Shown here piece by piece: positions 5,931-6,404 of a DNA stretch of 6,404 nucleotides. Within the stretch, counting starts at the first letter, position 1; every line of letters starts with the position of its first letter. The notes beneath the pieces were generated by a model. That model saw only the letters and a program-made list of their open reading frames with translations. It had not been told where the DNA came from and searched no databases. Source of the stretch: Planctomycetota bacterium (GTDB lineage Bacteria; Planctomycetota; B15-G4; JADJEK01); assembly GCA_016795255.1 (NCBI GenBank), contig JAEUIB010000613.1:1-6404 (forward strand), in the 5' to 3' direction. Position numbers and translations under genes: made by a program.

Positions 5931-6007
5931 TCGATCCGCCGTGACGCGTCGCAGTGGCCGCTCCGAGGAACCGCTCGCGACACCCTTTCCAACGAGGAGT
6001 TCCGTCG

Positions 6008-6404
6008 ATGCAACGGATCGCGAGGTCGTTCGTGACGTGCTTGGCGTTCGCGGCCGGCGCCGCGCGCGCGCAGGAATCGACCCCGGAACTGTCCGCTGCG
6101 CTGAAGACGATCAACGGCAAGGACGTCCAGGCGACGATCGACTTCCTGACCAGCCGCGAGTGCGCGGGTCGCGACACCGCGCAGGTCGGTCTCGATCGCG
6201 CGGTGAAGTTCGTGACCGAGCGCTTCGAGCGGCTCGGGCTCGAATCCGTCAGTGATTCCGGCGCGGCGTACCACGCGCCGTGGACGGTGCCGGTCGTCGA
6301 TGTGGCGACGGGCTCGCTCGAGCTCGTCGGTCCGGGTGGGCAAGGCGGCCAACCGACGACGTGGAACGTCCGCACGGATTTCGTCCCCGCGAAGGGCTGC
6401 CCCG
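6008..6404 (+). CDS. Secreted M28-like metallopeptidase, N-terminal part, cut by window edge
   Basis: The first 132 residues are present; the gene runs past base 6404. A Sec signal peptide is clear: MQRIAR, a hydrophobic stretch (SFVTCLAFAAGAA) and a cleavage site ARA-Q near residues 19-22. The mature N-terminus has the pattern usual ahead of M28 (aminopeptidase Y-like) catalytic domains: DVQATIDFLTSRECAGRDT (39-57), then a helix with FVTERFERLGL (68-78) and Y88. The zinc ligands and active-site residues lie outside the window, so the class rests on this N-terminal pattern alone. It could instead carry a PA-type insert or be another secreted hydrolase. The ATG at 6008 is supported by GAGGAG eight bases upstream. 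It follows galE after 77 bases, possibly on the same transcript, with no obvious functional link. Confidence 0.72.
   Translation, partial: MQRIARSFVTCLAFAAGAARAQESTPELSAALKTINGKDVQATIDFLTSRECAGRDTAQVGLDRAVKFVTERFERLGLESVSDSGAAYHAPWTVPVVDVATGSLELVGPGGQGGQPTTWNVRTDFVPAKGCP

Overview
The window is a compact, GC-rich bacterial chromosome segment (clearly well above 60% G+C by eye, with codons ending mostly in G or C). It carries ordinary metabolic and envelope genes. I see no phage, IS, CRISPR, rRNA or tRNA signature. The signal peptides, the family-9 glycosyltransferase next to a radical SAM enzyme, and an 82-residue small protein of a type I associate with Planctomycetota-like genomes suggest a free-living, GC-rich bacterium, possibly Planctomycetota or a myxobacterial or other deep lineage. 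The lineage is inferred only; nothing here fixes it.

Layout from left to right. (1) Bases 1-1244, minus strand: a two-gene unit. A radical SAM/SPASM enzyme is followed after a 4-base gap by the N-terminus of a glycosyltransferase family 9 (heptosyltransferase-like) protein that runs off the left edge. (2) Bases 1245-1430: a divergent intergenic region. (3) Bases 1431-1880, plus strand: a small, probably exported protein of unknown function with a lysine-rich tail. (4) Bases 1890-4350, minus strand: transcribed in the order purC, mtnA, small conserved hypothetical gene. The last of these converges on the exported-protein gene with only 9 bases between the stop codons. (5) Bases 4351-4943: about 590 bases without a long gene. 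It holds a probable 28-residue membrane microprotein on the minus strand, a hairpin, two pairs of direct repeats and weak promoter-like boxes for both directions. (6) Bases 4944-6404, plus strand: galE, then the N-terminus of a secreted M28-like peptidase that runs off the right edge.

How the genes fit together. PurC makes SAICAR in de novo purine synthesis. MtnA isomerises methylthioribose-1-phosphate in salvage of methylthioadenosine, a route that also returns adenine. The two could be cotranscribed purine/methionine housekeeping genes, but gaps of about 110-130 bases make this uncertain. GalE supplies UDP-galactose for surface polysaccharides and the GT9 protein is probably an envelope glycosyltransferase, so both edges have an envelope theme without being one operon.

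No striking new system is visible. The items most worth a second look are the 28-residue microprotein with a strong ribosome-binding site, the Asp-to-Asn change at the usual catalytic position of the GT9 protein, the repeat and hairpin structures in the galE/purC intergenic region, and the uncharacterised exported protein.
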